A stretch of 40,172 bases of DNA from NCBI GenBank assembly GCA_020721655.1, contig DYMG01000014.1, forward strand, positions 1 through 40,172. The letters run 5' to 3'. Shown one piece after another: positions 16,673 to 25,752 of the stretch (position 1 is the first letter of the stretch; the number at the start of each line of letters is the position of its first letter). The stretch is from Paludibacter propionicigenes (GTDB taxonomy: Bacteria; Bacteroidota; Bacteroidia; Bacteroidales; JAFGXI01). The notes under the pieces were generated by a model. The model was given only the letters and a program-made list of their open reading frames with translations. It did not search any database and had not been told where the DNA came from. The position numbers and the translations under genes were made by a program.

Positions 16673-17899
16673 TTACTTTATTTTTTCAACAAACTGAGTA
16701 AGTAAATTAAATAATTCGTTGTAACGAGTTAGCAATGCTTCTACATTATTATCATAAATACTATGATATTCTTTGTAATTACCCTCAGTGTAAACAAAAA
16801 CCGACGAAACTCCTTTTTCTGTAAAATAATAATGATCGCTATTTGTTGAGTTTTCGCGTATTTTTAAATTTTTAAAGTAGTTGTTTTTTGTGTTTATTTC
16901 TTTTAAAACATTCATTTCTTTTGGATAGCTTTTCCCATTTACTATTGCAATTCCAGTTTCACCACTTCCAACCATATCCAAATTGAACAAAAATTTTACT
17001 TTTTTCAAATCTATTAATGTGTTTTCAGTAAAATATGCCGAACCCAACAAACCTACTTCTTCTGCACTAAAAAATAAAAATACAATTGAATAATGCGGTT
17101 TTTCTTTCTTTTGCGAGTAATATTTAGCCAAATCTAAAAGCATTACTACCCCACTTCCATTGTCGTTTGCCCCAGCAAAAACAGCTTCTTTTGCAACTGC
17201 ACCCAAATGGTCGTAATGTGCCGAAAAAACCACAAAACTATCCACTTCGCCTTTAACAATGGCACAAACATTTTGCGTTTTATAGTTATCGTAATATTTA
17301 TTTTTCACATCAATGTTTATTGATGTTGCCAACGAATCGAAACTTTCTCGTTTAATTTGTAGCCAAACAAAATTTGCTTCTTTTTGACTTTGTACTTGCA
17401 ATAAATTACCATCAACAATTTCTACAAAACCTTTTGCTTTTGCAGGATTTAACAACTTAAATTTTCTAATTTTCTGATTATCATAATTCTGCAAGCGTTT
17501 TTTATCAATAATTACTATTTTATTTTCGTAATTTGAAACTGTAGAATCAAAATAAACTAAATTAAAATTACCCAGCAAACTCCCCGATAGCGGAACTATT
17601 AAATAATCTTTCCCTACTACCAATTTTTTGTTATTAATTAACACCGAGCTTTTATAAGGATATGTGTTTATTGCAATATTAAAATCTTGAAAATACGATT
17701 TCTGAATTGGTGAAATTTTATGTTTTTTTAGCTCTGAGGCTATAAATTTTGCCGCTATTTTATCGCCATTACCAACAAATCCTCTTCCTTTAAATTCGTT
17801 AGATGTTAATTTAGTTAAGCACAATTTTGCATATTCTTTATCTTGCGAAAAAGAAATAGTTGAAATAAATATGCCCAAAAATAAAATATAATTTTTCAT
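16673..17899 (-). CDS. M28-family metallopeptidase, secreted
   Basis: Secreted di-zinc aminopeptidase-like enzyme, 408 residues, with signal peptide ending about ISFSQ (19). The M28 domain (about 205-405) has all metal and catalytic residues: His228 in SAHYDHLG, bridging Asp246 in GANDNGSG, general base Glu280 with ligand Glu281 in SAEEVG, Asp308 in NLDMVG and a histidine near 379 in EYHSIYD. The residues between (about 80-200) would form a protease-associated-type insert. It probably removes N-terminal residues from peptides in the periplasm. It is a single gene convergent with the barrel protein, with 10 nt between the two stops. Confidence 0.92.
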   Translation of the reverse strand: MKNYILFLGIFISTISFSQDKEYAKLCLTKLTSNEFKGRGFVGNGDKIAAKFIASELKKHKISPIQKSYFQDFNIAINTYPYKSSVLINNKKLVVGKDYLIVPLSGSLLGNFNLVYFDSTVSNYENKIVIIDKKRLQNYDNQKIRKFKLLNPAKAKGFVEIVDGNLLQVQSQKEANFVWLQIKRESFDSLATSINIDVKNKYYDNYKTQNVCAIVKGEVDSFVVFSAHYDHLGAVAKEAVFAGANDNGSGVVMLLDLAKYYSQKKEKPHYSIVFLFFSAEEVGLLGSAYFTENTLIDLKKVKFLFNLDMVGSGETGIAIVNGKSYPKEMNVLKEINTKNNYFKNLKIRENSTNSDHYYFTEKGVSSVFVYTEGNYKEYHSIYDNNVEALLTRYNELFNLLTQFVEKIK

Positions 17900-17911
17900 A
17901 TTTTAAGAAAT

Positions 17912-17961
17912 AAAAAACCTTACTGAAAATTTTGCTAAATATACAAAAATTAAAGTAAGGT
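17912..17961 (-). terminator. Terminator of the folE-ftcD transcript
   Basis: Arms ACCTTACT (17917-17924) and AGTAAGGT (17954-17961) are perfect complements with a long 29-nt loop. On the minus strand the 3' arm runs directly into a T tract (17916-17912), just before the M28 gene. The long loop makes it a weaker case than the other terminators. Confidence 0.55.
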
Positions 17962-17974
17962 AATTGTTAAAAAG

Positions 17975-19654
17975 CTAAATTTTGCTATTTACAATATCTA
18001 AAATAGTTTTTTCAAGAGATATTGCCTTTTCCTGAATTTCGTTACCTTCTTTTAAAATTTTGTTTGCAAATTCTTTATCGTCTAAACCCGATGCGTTAAT
18101 TTTTACGTTTAAAAACGCCCCCATTACAGCCGAACGAGCAGCCAAAGCTCCAACACCAGCATCGGTAACCGAATTTGGATTTCCTATTTCTGCCATTGCT
18201 TTTATTACTTCCATACTTTGGTAGCACAAACTCATTACTTTAAACGGCACTTCTGTTGCATATTTTGTAGCATCTTGAATTGCTTGCTTTCTAATAGTTT
18301 TATCGTTTTCGGTATTTTTTGGCAACGAAAATGCGTCCATAATTTTGTTGAAAGCATTTGTATCTTCATCAACCAAATTTACGAGAGTATCTTTATAAAA
18401 CTGACCTTTTTCTGCCCAATTAGAAAATTCTTCCCAACGGGAATCCCAACCTTTTTTGTGCGATGAAAGGTTTGCTACCATTGTTCCTAATGAAATTCCC
18501 ATAGCTCCCATATATGCCGAAATTGAGCCACCACCAGGTGCTGGTGATTCCGATGCTGTTTCATCGGCAAACGATTTTAAGGTCATATTAATCAATGGTT
18601 TAGCCGAATCGTCTTCGAGCATAAACTCTATAATTTTTTCTTTCGGATTAAAAGGTTTTAATTCATCTAAACCCAAAGATTTTACAGCTATTTTAATTAG
18701 TTCTGCTTGGTCAATTCCTAAAGAACGGTTTTGTTTTTTTAGAAAATGTTTACCAGCATCTAACATTGCTTGCAAAGGTATAAGCCCTACTAATTCAGAA
18801 CCTGTTACCCGTATTCCTCTGCTTGTAGCACTTTCTACAACTGCGTCCCACGCTTTATGAACAGGAGTTACCGAAATATCGGTCAAATTCATTGATATTT
18901 GTGCCACTCCGTATTCTTTTATAAACCAACCTATTGCTTTGGTTTTCTTTAAAGTACCGGGAATGCGAATTTTGTTTCCGTTTTCATCTAATACTTCTTT
19001 TCCTGTATTTATGTCTATTTTATTTCTGCCGGCTTCACGAACATCAAAAGCTATTGCGTTTGCTCTTCTTGTTGATGTTGTATTTAGATTAAAATTGTAT
19101 GCTACCAAAAAATTTCTTGCACTTACTGCAGTTGCTCCGGTTTTTTCAACAAATTTTGCAGGTCCAAAATCTGGTTTCCATTCAGATTTTTCGAGTTTGG
19201 CTTTTAAACCTTCGTATTCGCCACTTCTAACATAAGCTAAATTTTTACGTTCGGCTGTACTTGCGGCGTTTTCGTAACAATAAACAGGGTAATCTAATTC
19301 ATTGCCAATACGTTCTGCTAATTTATGAGCAAATTTTACTGTTTCTTCCATCGTAATGTTTGAAACAGGAACTAAAGGGCAAACATCGGTTGCACCAAAA
19401 CGTGGGTGTTCACCACTGTGTTTGGTCATATCAATAAGTTCTTTTGCTTTTTTAACAGCTCTAAAAGCAGCTTCAATAACAGGTTCTGGCTCTCCAACAA
19501 AAGTTACTACTGTTCTATTTGTTGCATTTCCTGGGTCAACATCTAAAAGTTTAACACCATCAACAGCTTCAATTTCGTTTGTTATCTGTTTTATAATTCC
19601 CATATCTCTACCTTCCGAGAAATTTGGAACACATTCTATCAATTGCCTTTGCAT
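17975..19654 (-). CDS. ftcD: Bifunctional glutamate formimidoyltransferase / formimidoyl-THF cyclodeaminase
   Basis: 559 residues, the full two-domain fusion. The N-terminal transferase domains (1 to about 330) move the formimidoyl group of N-formimidoyl-glutamate, the end product of histidine breakdown, to tetrahydrofolate. The catalytic His83 is in KHSGEHPRFG, aligned with His82 of the mammalian enzyme. The C-terminal domain (about 350-559) is the helical cyclodeaminase, with the folate-loop motif ESPAPGGGSISAYMGAMG, releasing ammonia to give 5,10-methenyl-THF. No hutH/U/I genes are adjacent. It follows folE by 36 bp on the same strand, so a folate-making and a folate-charging enzyme are co-transcribed. 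Confidence 0.96.
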   Translation of the reverse strand: MQRQLIECVPNFSEGRDMGIIKQITNEIEAVDGVKLLDVDPGNATNRTVVTFVGEPEPVIEAAFRAVKKAKELIDMTKHSGEHPRFGATDVCPLVPVSNITMEETVKFAHKLAERIGNELDYPVYCYENAASTAERKNLAYVRSGEYEGLKAKLEKSEWKPDFGPAKFVEKTGATAVSARNFLVAYNFNLNTTSTRRANAIAFDVREAGRNKIDINTGKEVLDENGNKIRIPGTLKKTKAIGWFIKEYGVAQISMNLTDISVTPVHKAWDAVVESATSRGIRVTGSELVGLIPLQAMLDAGKHFLKKQNRSLGIDQAELIKIAVKSLGLDELKPFNPKEKIIEFMLEDDSAKPLINMTLKSFADETASESPAPGGGSISAYMGAMGISLGTMVANLSSHKKGWDSRWEEFSNWAEKGQFYKDTLVNLVDEDTNAFNKIMDAFSLPKNTENDKTIRKQAIQDATKYATEVPFKVMSLCYQSMEVIKAMAEIGNPNSVTDAGVGALAARSAVMGAFLNVKINASGLDDKEFANKILKEGNEIQEKAISLEKTILDIVNSKI

Positions 19655-19690
19655 ATATAAAGTTTATAAGTACAAATTATATTTAGATTT

Positions 19691-20317
19691 TTAATGAAGT
19701 TTCGACCCAATAATATGAATAAATTCCTCTCTTGTAGGCTCTTTAAGGAAAGCTCCGGTAAAATCGGAAGTTGTGGTAACCGAGTTTTGTTTTTGTATTC
19801 CTCTCATTTGCATACACATGTGCTGTGCTTCTATAACAACCGCTACACCCAACGGATTTAGTGTTTTTTGTATCACGTCTTTTATTTGGGTTGTTAATCG
19901 TTCTTGAACTTGTAATCGTCTGGCATAAGCTTCAACAACTCTTGCTATTTTGCTTAATCCGGTAATATAGCCGTTTGGAATATAAGCTACGTGGGCTTTT
20001 CCAAAAAATGGCAACATGTGATGTTCGCACATTGAATATATTTCAATATCTTTTACAATTACCATTTGCTTATAATCTTCTTTAAATAAGGCTGAACGTA
20101 ATATTTGTTCGGGGTCTTGATTATATCCTTGAAGCAAAAATTGCATTGATTTTGCAACCCTCAAAGGCGTTTTTTGCAATCCTTCACGATTTGGATTTTC
20201 TCCCAATAATTGCAAAATACTTTCATATTTTTTTGATAATTCTTCTGTTATTTTATCGTCGTAACGGTCTATTTTTGAGTATCCACAACCATTTCCTTCG
20301 TTTGTTATAATATCCAT
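19691..20317 (-). CDS. folE: GTP cyclohydrolase I
   Basis: Converts GTP to 7,8-dihydroneopterin triphosphate, the first step of tetrahydrofolate (and pterin) synthesis; a toroidal decamer in the cytoplasm. Length 208 residues with a normal core. Zinc ligands are Cys97 and His100 in MCEHHMLPF and Cys168 in QHMCMQMRG, all present. [14 protein letters not shown] (about 177-190) completes the active site. The N-terminal 25 residues are variable. It heads a two-gene unit with ftcD. A -7-like TAACTTGC is seen upstream on the minus strand but is one base short of the consensus. Confidence 0.97.
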   Translation of the reverse strand: MDIITNEGNGCGYSKIDRYDDKITEELSKKYESILQLLGENPNREGLQKTPLRVAKSMQFLLQGYNQDPEQILRSALFKEDYKQMVIVKDIEIYSMCEHHMLPFFGKAHVAYIPNGYITGLSKIARVVEAYARRLQVQERLTTQIKDVIQKTLNPLGVAVVIEAQHMCMQMRGIQKQNSVTTTSDFTGAFLKEPTREEFIHIIGSKLH

Positions 20318-20386
20318 TGTTTTACTTATTTTTTGGCTTGCAAGTTAAGGAATATATATTAAAAATTAAAGATTTAATGCTATTTA

Positions 20387-20417
20387 TTGGCTACTTCAAA
20401 TCAAATTTATAACTTTG
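20387..20417 (+). promoter_or_regulatory. Promoter of the outer-membrane barrel gene
   Basis: TTG (20387-20389), 20 nt, then TAACTTTG (20410-20417), an exact -7 match. The start near 20421 excludes translation from the upstream in-frame TTG at 20387 and fixes the start at the ATG at 20435. Confidence 0.7.
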
Positions 20418-20434
20418 CATTGAACATTTTTATT

Positions 20435-21130
20435 ATGTTAAAATTATTAATTACATCTTTATTTTTTCTTATAACAATCAGCTCATACTCTCAAGTACAA
20501 GAACTTAGGGAATATAAAAACATACCCGAAGAACAAATAATTTTAAATATTAATTTGGAACGCTGGGTTAAAACTCCACAACAAATGGATTTAAAGCCAT
20601 ATTCTGTTGGCTTCGATGCATATTTTATGCAACCTACATTTTGGGAAAATAGAAATATTAGCTTTGCAATTGGAGGCGGAATTAGTGTTCAAAATATTAA
20701 AAATAACTGTCAAATAACTGATTCGTTAGGATTTACACTTTTTAAAGCTATAAACGACACAATTTCTTACCAAACAAATAAATTAAGCACTGTTTATGTT
20801 GATGTTCCTTTTGAACTTAGATTTAGAACTCGTCCGATTGTGAAAAAAAGAAACTTTAAATTTGTTGTAGGATTTAAAGTTGGTTATAATTTTCAACGAT
20901 ACTTAAAATACCAAGGCAACAATTTTATAAACTATACAAACGACTCGGACATTAAATACAAAACATACAAGGTAAATAATATTTTACATTACAGATATGG
21001 AGTATTTACAAGAATTGGTTACGGAAAATTTAACTTAACAGCCTATTATGCCTTAGTTGAATTATTTAACAAACAAAAAGCACCAGAAATTATTCCTTAT
21101 TCTATTGGATTATCAATATCATTGTTTTAA
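20435..21130 (+). CDS. PorT-like outer-membrane beta-barrel protein
   Basis: 231 residues from the ATG chosen because a signal peptide begins there (MLKLLITSLFFLITISSYSQ) and because the promoter lies upstream of it. The mature protein is a run of alternating hydrophobic/polar beta strands with the GFKVGYNFQRY and YGVFTRIGYGKFNLTAYY hairpins, ending ...GLSISLF with the terminal Phe of outer-membrane barrels. The size suggests eight strands. Members of this broad Bacteroidota family include PorT of type IX secretion, but nothing here ties it to that system, so the function is unassigned. Confidence 0.75.
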   Translation: MLKLLITSLFFLITISSYSQVQELREYKNIPEEQIILNINLERWVKTPQQMDLKPYSVGFDAYFMQPTFWENRNISFAIGGGISVQNIKNNCQITDSLGFTLFKAINDTISYQTNKLSTVYVDVPFELRFRTRPIVKKRNFKFVVGFKVGYNFQRYLKYQGNNFINYTNDSDIKYKTYKVNNILHYRYGVFTRIGYGKFNLTAYYALVELFNKQKAPEIIPYSIGLSISLF

Positions 21131-21163
21131 ATTTGCTGTCAAACTAAATTAAATATAATAAAA

Positions 21164-21787
21164 ATGAAAATTCTAAAAATTAGTCTTTTAATACTCTCAA
21201 CAATTGTTGTTTTTTCTTGCAAACAAAATAAAACCGCTAATATTAGCGAAACTAATAGCCAACAAAAAAACGATTTAATAGAAATTAATACCACAACACA
21301 TGTATCAGACACATCAAAATCTGCCATAGCTTTTATTAATGTTGATAGTATGCTTCTAAACTACAAATATTATAAAGAATTAGAAGACAAGCTAACAAGC
21401 CAATACACAAAAGCCGAAGCCGAATTTAACAAAAAAAGAGCAAGCTTAGAAAAAGAAGTAATGGCTTTTAAGCAAAAAGAGGCAAATAATGGATTTTTAT
21501 CGCAAGAAAGCTACCAAATGCAAGGACAAGAACTAATGAAAAAAGAACAAGCCCTTCAAGAGCTAAATATGAAACTAACACAAGGCATTGAACAACACCG
21601 TGCAGAATTAAACAAACAAATTGAAGATACAATTTTTTCGTTCATAAACAATTGGAACAAAACAGCAGGTTACGACTTTATTTTAACAAAAACATCAACA
21701 ATATATGCACGTCCAAATGCCGATATAACAAAACAAATTTTAGATTTATTAAATCAAAATTACGATAAACGTAAAAATAAAAAATAA
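21164..21787 (+). CDS. OmpH/Skp-like lipoprotein
   Basis: 207 residues with lipobox TIVVFSC (Cys19). After a spacer rich in Ser and Thr, the sequence AIAFINVDSMLLNYKYYKELEDKL opens an OmpH/Skp domain: a short strand, two long charged helices (about 70-150) that would form the Skp tentacle, and a closing strand with YDFILTKTSTIYA. Skp proteins chaperone outer-membrane proteins in the periplasm. This one is predicted to be lipid-anchored, which Escherichia coli Skp is not. It follows the barrel gene by 33 bp and precedes the glycosyltransferase by 4 bp, suggesting an envelope operon. Confidence 0.85.
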   Translation: MKILKISLLILSTIVVFSCKQNKTANISETNSQQKNDLIEINTTTHVSDTSKSAIAFINVDSMLLNYKYYKELEDKLTSQYTKAEAEFNKKRASLEKEVMAFKQKEANNGFLSQESYQMQGQELMKKEQALQELNMKLTQGIEQHRAELNKQIEDTIFSFINNWNKTAGYDFILTKTSTIYARPNADITKQILDLLNQNYDKRKNKK

Positions 21788-21791
21788 AATA

Positions 21792-23048
21792 TTGGAAAAA
21801 TATTTATCAACCCATAAATTTACAGAAAAATTAATCCCAACAAGCCCTAAAAAGGGCTTGTTTAATATAATAGTAATACCTATTTTAAACGAACCCGAAA
21901 TTGAAAAATATTTACAATCACTTTTAGATGCCACACCACCAAAATACAATGTAGAAATATTTTTAATTTTAAACAGTTCCGAAACTCAAAACATTTCAGA
22001 TATTGAGCAAAATAGGAATTCATACACGCAATTGTTACGATTTGCAAAAAAAAACAATTCAGAAAAACTCACATTCTACGTTTTTTATTTTGAAAATCTA
22101 CCAAAAAAACTCGCAGGAGCTGGCTTAGCCAGAAAAATTGGAATGGACGAAGCAATAGAACGTTTTTTTCACACGAAAACAGATGGAGTTATAACCAGTT
22201 TAGATGCCGATACTTACGTTAGTAAAAACTATTTTACTGAAATTGAAAATTTATTCTTAAATAACAACATAAATGGAGCTACAATATACTTTGAACACCT
22301 AATTAACATTGTAGAAAACTCATCAATAATTAAAAAAAGTATAACAAACTACGAATTATACTTGCGATATTACTACCAAGCACTTAAATACACCGAATTT
22401 CCTTACTCATACCACACATTAGGCTCTGCATTTGCAGTTAGAGCATCGGCATATACAAAACACGGAGGAATGAAAGCAAACCAAGCCGGCGAAGATTTCT
22501 ATTTTTTACAAAAAATAATACCAATGACTGGTTTTGTAGAATTAAACACAACTATAGTATATCCATCGGCACGACCATCAAGCAGAGTAATTTTTGGAAC
22601 AGGACCAGCTGTAAAAGAAATATCTGAAACTGAAAATCAAGATTATTTCACCTATAATTTGCAAAGTTTTTTAGACCTTAAATTATTTTTTTCACAAAAA
22701 AATATGTTTTTCAAAATCTCCGAGCCCAAATATTTTGAACTTATCTCAAAAATGCCAACATCTATAAATTCATTTTTAACAAATATTAACTTCTTTACCG
22801 ATTTAACGAAAATAAATACAAACACCACAAACTTAAAAACATTTACAAAAGCTTTCTACACAAAATTCGACGCATTCAAAATTATTAAATTTCTAAACCA
22901 ATCGCACATAGAGTTTTACAAAAAAGAAGAAATAAACAATTCGGCAAAAAAACTTTTAACACTAATAAACAAAACAAATTTACCTGCAAAAACCTACAAT
23001 TTATTAAATATTTATAGAGAACTTGAAAAAAATATACCAACTTGTTAA
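21792..23048 (+). CDS. Glycosyltransferase family 2-like protein
   Basis: 418 residues. A GT-A fold is indicated by the opening strand FNIIVIPILNE (about 24-34), the metal-binding DAD motif at Asp138-Asp140 (TSLDADTYVSKNYF) and the later acidic pair Glu234-Asp235 in AGEDFYFLQKI, which would hold the base. The C-terminal 130 residues are not recognisable. There is no membrane segment, so it is cytoplasmic or peripheral. The start is a TTG 4 nt after the OmpH-like gene; there is no ATG before residue 118, so TTG is the only reasonable start and translation is probably coupled. Acceptor and sugar are unknown. Confidence 0.75.
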   Translation: MEKYLSTHKFTEKLIPTSPKKGLFNIIVIPILNEPEIEKYLQSLLDATPPKYNVEIFLILNSSETQNISDIEQNRNSYTQLLRFAKKNNSEKLTFYVFYFENLPKKLAGAGLARKIGMDEAIERFFHTKTDGVITSLDADTYVSKNYFTEIENLFLNNNINGATIYFEHLINIVENSSIIKKSITNYELYLRYYYQALKYTEFPYSYHTLGSAFAVRASAYTKHGGMKANQAGEDFYFLQKIIPMTGFVELNTTIVYPSARPSSRVIFGTGPAVKEISETENQDYFTYNLQSFLDLKLFFSQKNMFFKISEPKYFELISKMPTSINSFLTNINFFTDLTKINTNTTNLKTFTKAFYTKFDAFKIIKFLNQSHIEFYKKEEINNSAKKLLTLINKTNLPAKTYNLLNIYRELEKNIPTC

Positions 23049-23131
23049 ATAAAAAAATACCATTTTTTTAAAAAAAGTAGTATCTTGCACCGCCAATTTT
23101 GGATAAAACATTGTATAAATATATATAAACT

Positions 23132-23647
23132 ATGAATTACAACGAGTTGCAAGATTTCATAAAAGCAGTTGCCAAATCAGGAGCAACTGAAGTAAGAATT
23201 GAAACAGACGATTTAAAACTTACAGTAAAAACAGAGCCAAAAGGAAAAACTATTGAAACAATAGTACAACAAGTTCCTGTTGCAACACAAATGCAAACAC
23301 AACAACCTGCTCAACAGCAATTTACACAACAGCCAACTGTACAAAGTGTAACCAATACGGAAGAAACTGCAGCCAAAAAAGCCGAAGAAGTTTCCGCAAA
23401 ATACATAGAAATAAAAGCTCCTATGGTTGGAACTTTCTATCGTAAACCAGCACCCGGAAAACCAACTTTTGTTAACATTGGTGATAGAATAGAAGCAGGC
23501 AAAACAATTTGCATTATAGAAGCTATGAAACTTTTCAATGAAATTGAAGTAGAGCCAGGAATTAGTGGCACAATTGTACAAGTTCTTGTTGACGACTCAA
23601 CCCCTGTAGAATTCGACCAACCATTATTTTTAGTTGACCCTTCTTAA
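23132..23647 (+). CDS. accB: Biotin carboxyl carrier protein of acetyl-CoA carboxylase
   Basis: Carries biotin between the biotin carboxylase (AccC, next gene) and carboxyltransferase for malonyl-CoA synthesis. The 171-residue protein has an N-terminal helical part, a flexible Gln/Thr/Pro-rich linker (about 45-75) and a C-terminal biotinyl domain starting at about 92. The biotinylation motif EAMKLFNEI places biotin on Lys133. The sequence GTFYRKPAPG is the thumb region typical of AccB. It is transcribed with accC, but a terminator-like hairpin separates them. Confidence 0.96.
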   Translation: MNYNELQDFIKAVAKSGATEVRIETDDLKLTVKTEPKGKTIETIVQQVPVATQMQTQQPAQQQFTQQPTVQSVTNTEETAAKKAEEVSAKYIEIKAPMVGTFYRKPAPGKPTFVNIGDRIEAGKTICIIEAMKLFNEIEVEPGISGTIVQVLVDDSTPVEFDQPLFLVDPS

Positions 23648-23671
23648 CTAATTTTTTAACATAAAGTATCT

Positions 23672-23695
23672 GCCTGTAATTTGCAGGCTTTTTTT
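23672..23695 (+). terminator. Terminator-like hairpin between accB and accC
   Basis: Stem GCCTG (23672-23676)/CAGGC (23684-23688), 7-nt loop, followed by seven T (23689-23695). It lies in the 63-nt gap and would make part of the transcripts stop after accB, which gives more carrier than carboxylase. Confidence 0.65.
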
Positions 23696-23710
23696 CACTA
23701 AAAAAATTAT

Positions 23711-25051
23711 ATGTTTAAAAAAATATTAATAGCTAACAGAGGCGAAATAGCATTACGTGTAATACGAACTTGCCAAGAAATGGGAATTAAAACTGTAGCA
23801 GTTTATTCCACCGCCGACAAAGATAGCTTGCACGTTCGCTTTGCCGACGAGGCTGTTTGCATTGGACCTCCACCAAGCAATTTATCATATTTAAATATTC
23901 CGGCAATTATTTCGGCAGCAGAAATTACAAATGCCGACGCTATTCACCCTGGTTATGGCTTTTTATCTGAAAATTCTAAATTTTCTAAAATTTGTCAAGA
24001 ACACGACATTAAATTTATTGGCCCAACCCCCGAAATGATTGACGGAATGGGCGATAAAGCAACAGCAAAAGCAACAATGATTAAAGCCGGAGTTCCTACA
24101 ATTCCAGGTTCAAAAGGCTTGCTTAAAGATGTGAACGAAGGTATTAAGCTTTCCGAGAAAATGGGTTACCCAGTTATTATTAAAGCTACAGCCGGAGGTG
24201 GTGGAAAAGGAATGAGAATTATTCGTTCATCAGAAGAATTTCAAGATGCTTGGGACTCGGCACGTCAAGAATCAAAAGCCGCTTTCGGAAACGACGGAAT
24301 GTATCTCGAAAAATTCTTAGAAAACCCCCGCCATATTGAAATTCAAATTATTGGCGACCAATACGGTACAGTTGCACACCTTTCAGAAAGAGATTGCTCT
24401 ATTCAACGCCGTCATCAAAAATTAATTGAAGAAACGCCCTCTCCATTTATGACAACTGAATTGCGTAAAAAAATGGGTGAAGCCGCCATAAAAGCCGCCA
24501 AATCTATAAATTACGAAGGCGTTGGAACTATAGAATTTCTTGTTGATAGCGACAAAAGTTTCTATTTTATGGAAATGAATACCCGAATTCAAGTTGAACA
24601 CCCTATTACCGAAGAAGTTATAAATTTCGACCTAATTCGTGAACAAATTAAAGTTGCCGCTGGAATTAAAATTTCGGGTAAAAATTACACTCCTAAATTA
24701 CACGCAATAGAGTGCAGAATAAATGCCGAAGACCCTTATAAAAATTTTATGCCATCGCCAGGTACAATTACATCGCTACACAAACCCGGTGGCCACGGTG
24801 TTAGAGTTGATACTCATATTTATGGTGGGTACAAAATTCCGCCAAATTACGACTCAATGATTGCAAAGCTTATTACTGTTGCACAAACCAGAGAAGAAGC
24901 AATTGCAAAAATGAAACGTGCTCTAAAAGAATTTGTTATTGAAGGTGTTAAAACAACAATACCTTTTCATAAACAAATGATGCGAAACGAAGATTATGTA
25001 AAAGGAAATTTCACAATAAAGTTTCTCGATGATTTTGAAATGATAAAATAA
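23711..25051 (+). CDS. accC: Biotin carboxylase subunit of acetyl-CoA carboxylase
   Basis: Carboxylates biotin on AccB with ATP and bicarbonate. 446 residues, the normal length for a free-standing subunit. The ATP-grasp enzyme shows [20 protein letters not shown] at the N-terminus, the glycine-rich loop [13 protein letters not shown] (about 161-173), and the metal/catalytic stretch [15 protein letters not shown]. It is downstream of accB; the carboxyltransferase genes are elsewhere. A strong terminator follows. Confidence 0.97.
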   Translation: MFKKILIANRGEIALRVIRTCQEMGIKTVAVYSTADKDSLHVRFADEAVCIGPPPSNLSYLNIPAIISAAEITNADAIHPGYGFLSENSKFSKICQEHDIKFIGPTPEMIDGMGDKATAKATMIKAGVPTIPGSKGLLKDVNEGIKLSEKMGYPVIIKATAGGGGKGMRIIRSSEEFQDAWDSARQESKAAFGNDGMYLEKFLENPRHIEIQIIGDQYGTVAHLSERDCSIQRRHQKLIEETPSPFMTTELRKKMGEAAIKAAKSINYEGVGTIEFLVDSDKSFYFMEMNTRIQVEHPITEEVINFDLIREQIKVAAGIKISGKNYTPKLHAIECRINAEDPYKNFMPSPGTITSLHKPGGHGVRVDTHIYGGYKIPPNYDSMIAKLITVAQTREEAIAKMKRALKEFVIEGVKTTIPFHKQMMRNEDYVKGNFTIKFLDDFEMIK

Positions 25052-25058
25052 AAATATT

Positions 25059-25087
25059 AGAGAGCTTTTTATAAGCTCTCTTTTTTT
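25059..25087 (+). terminator. Terminator after accC
   Basis: Stem GAGAGCTT (25060-25067)/AAGCTCTC (25073-25080), 5-nt loop, then seven T (25081-25087). It isolates the accBC unit from the rhomboid gene. Confidence 0.85.
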
Positions 25088-25099
25088 AAATATTTATTT

Positions 25100-25708
25100 A
25101 TGAGTACAACCTTAATAATAAGCATTTTAACAGGCATAACATCGTTCATTGCATTTAAAAACGACGATATTATGTCTAAATTAAAATTCAATGCTTATTT
25201 AATACATCACAAAAAACAGTGGTATAGGTTGCTAAGTCATGCTTTAGTGCACGCCGATTGGGCTCATCTGATAATAAATATTATGGTTTTTATTTCGTTT
25301 GGAAATAATGTTGAACAATATTTTAACCATTATTTCCCAGAAAATGGAAATTTCTTGTTCCTAAGTTTATATGTTGGCGGAATTGTTTTTTCGTCGCTTT
25401 ATAACTTAATAAAACAACGAAACAACCATTGGTACAATGCTGTTGGAGCATCGGGGGCTGTTTCTGCGGTACTATTTGCATCGGTTTTTTTTAGCCCAAT
25501 GAGCAAAGTTTATTTTTTTGGAATAGTACCAATACCCGGAATTATATTTGCCATTTCGTATTTAATTTACTCGTACTATATGGCAAAAAAATCGAACGAT
25601 AATATTGGACACGAAGCCCATTTTTTTGGTGCAATTTTCGGTTTTGTTTTTCCTTTAATTTTAAACCCCAAATTAATTTACCTTTTTATCGATAGCTTAA
25701 AATTTTAG
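25100..25708 (+). CDS. Rhomboid-family intramembrane serine protease
   Basis: 202 residues, six predicted membrane helices, the minimal rhomboid core. The catalytic Ser118 lies in GASGAVSA and the catalytic His174 in HEAHFFGAIFG. The oxyanion/loop region HALVHADWAHLIINIMVF (about 47-64) provides the HxxxN-type histidine and asparagine (Asn60). The active site is complete, so it should cleave transmembrane substrates at the cytoplasmic membrane. Substrates in Bacteroidota are mostly unknown. It sits 12 bp after the accC terminator and 44 bp before asnB, and may share a transcript with asnB. Confidence 0.93.
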   Translation: MSTTLIISILTGITSFIAFKNDDIMSKLKFNAYLIHHKKQWYRLLSHALVHADWAHLIINIMVFISFGNNVEQYFNHYFPENGNFLFLSLYVGGIVFSSLYNLIKQRNNHWYNAVGASGAVSAVLFASVFFSPMSKVYFFGIVPIPGIIFAISYLIYSYYMAKKSNDNIGHEAHFFGAIFGFVFPLILNPKLIYLFIDSLKF

Positions 25709-25752
25709 CATAAAATAATTTTCAACAACCTATTAATTAATATCTTACAAAA

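Noticed and set aside
18218-19694. Several open frames on the plus strand across ftcD
   Set aside because: They mirror conserved ftcD codons and have no promoter, family similarity or signal sequence.
20387-20434. Upstream TTG start that would lengthen the outer-membrane barrel protein by 16 residues
   Set aside because: The TTG is the -33 element of a good promoter and the ATG at 20435 begins a proper signal peptide.
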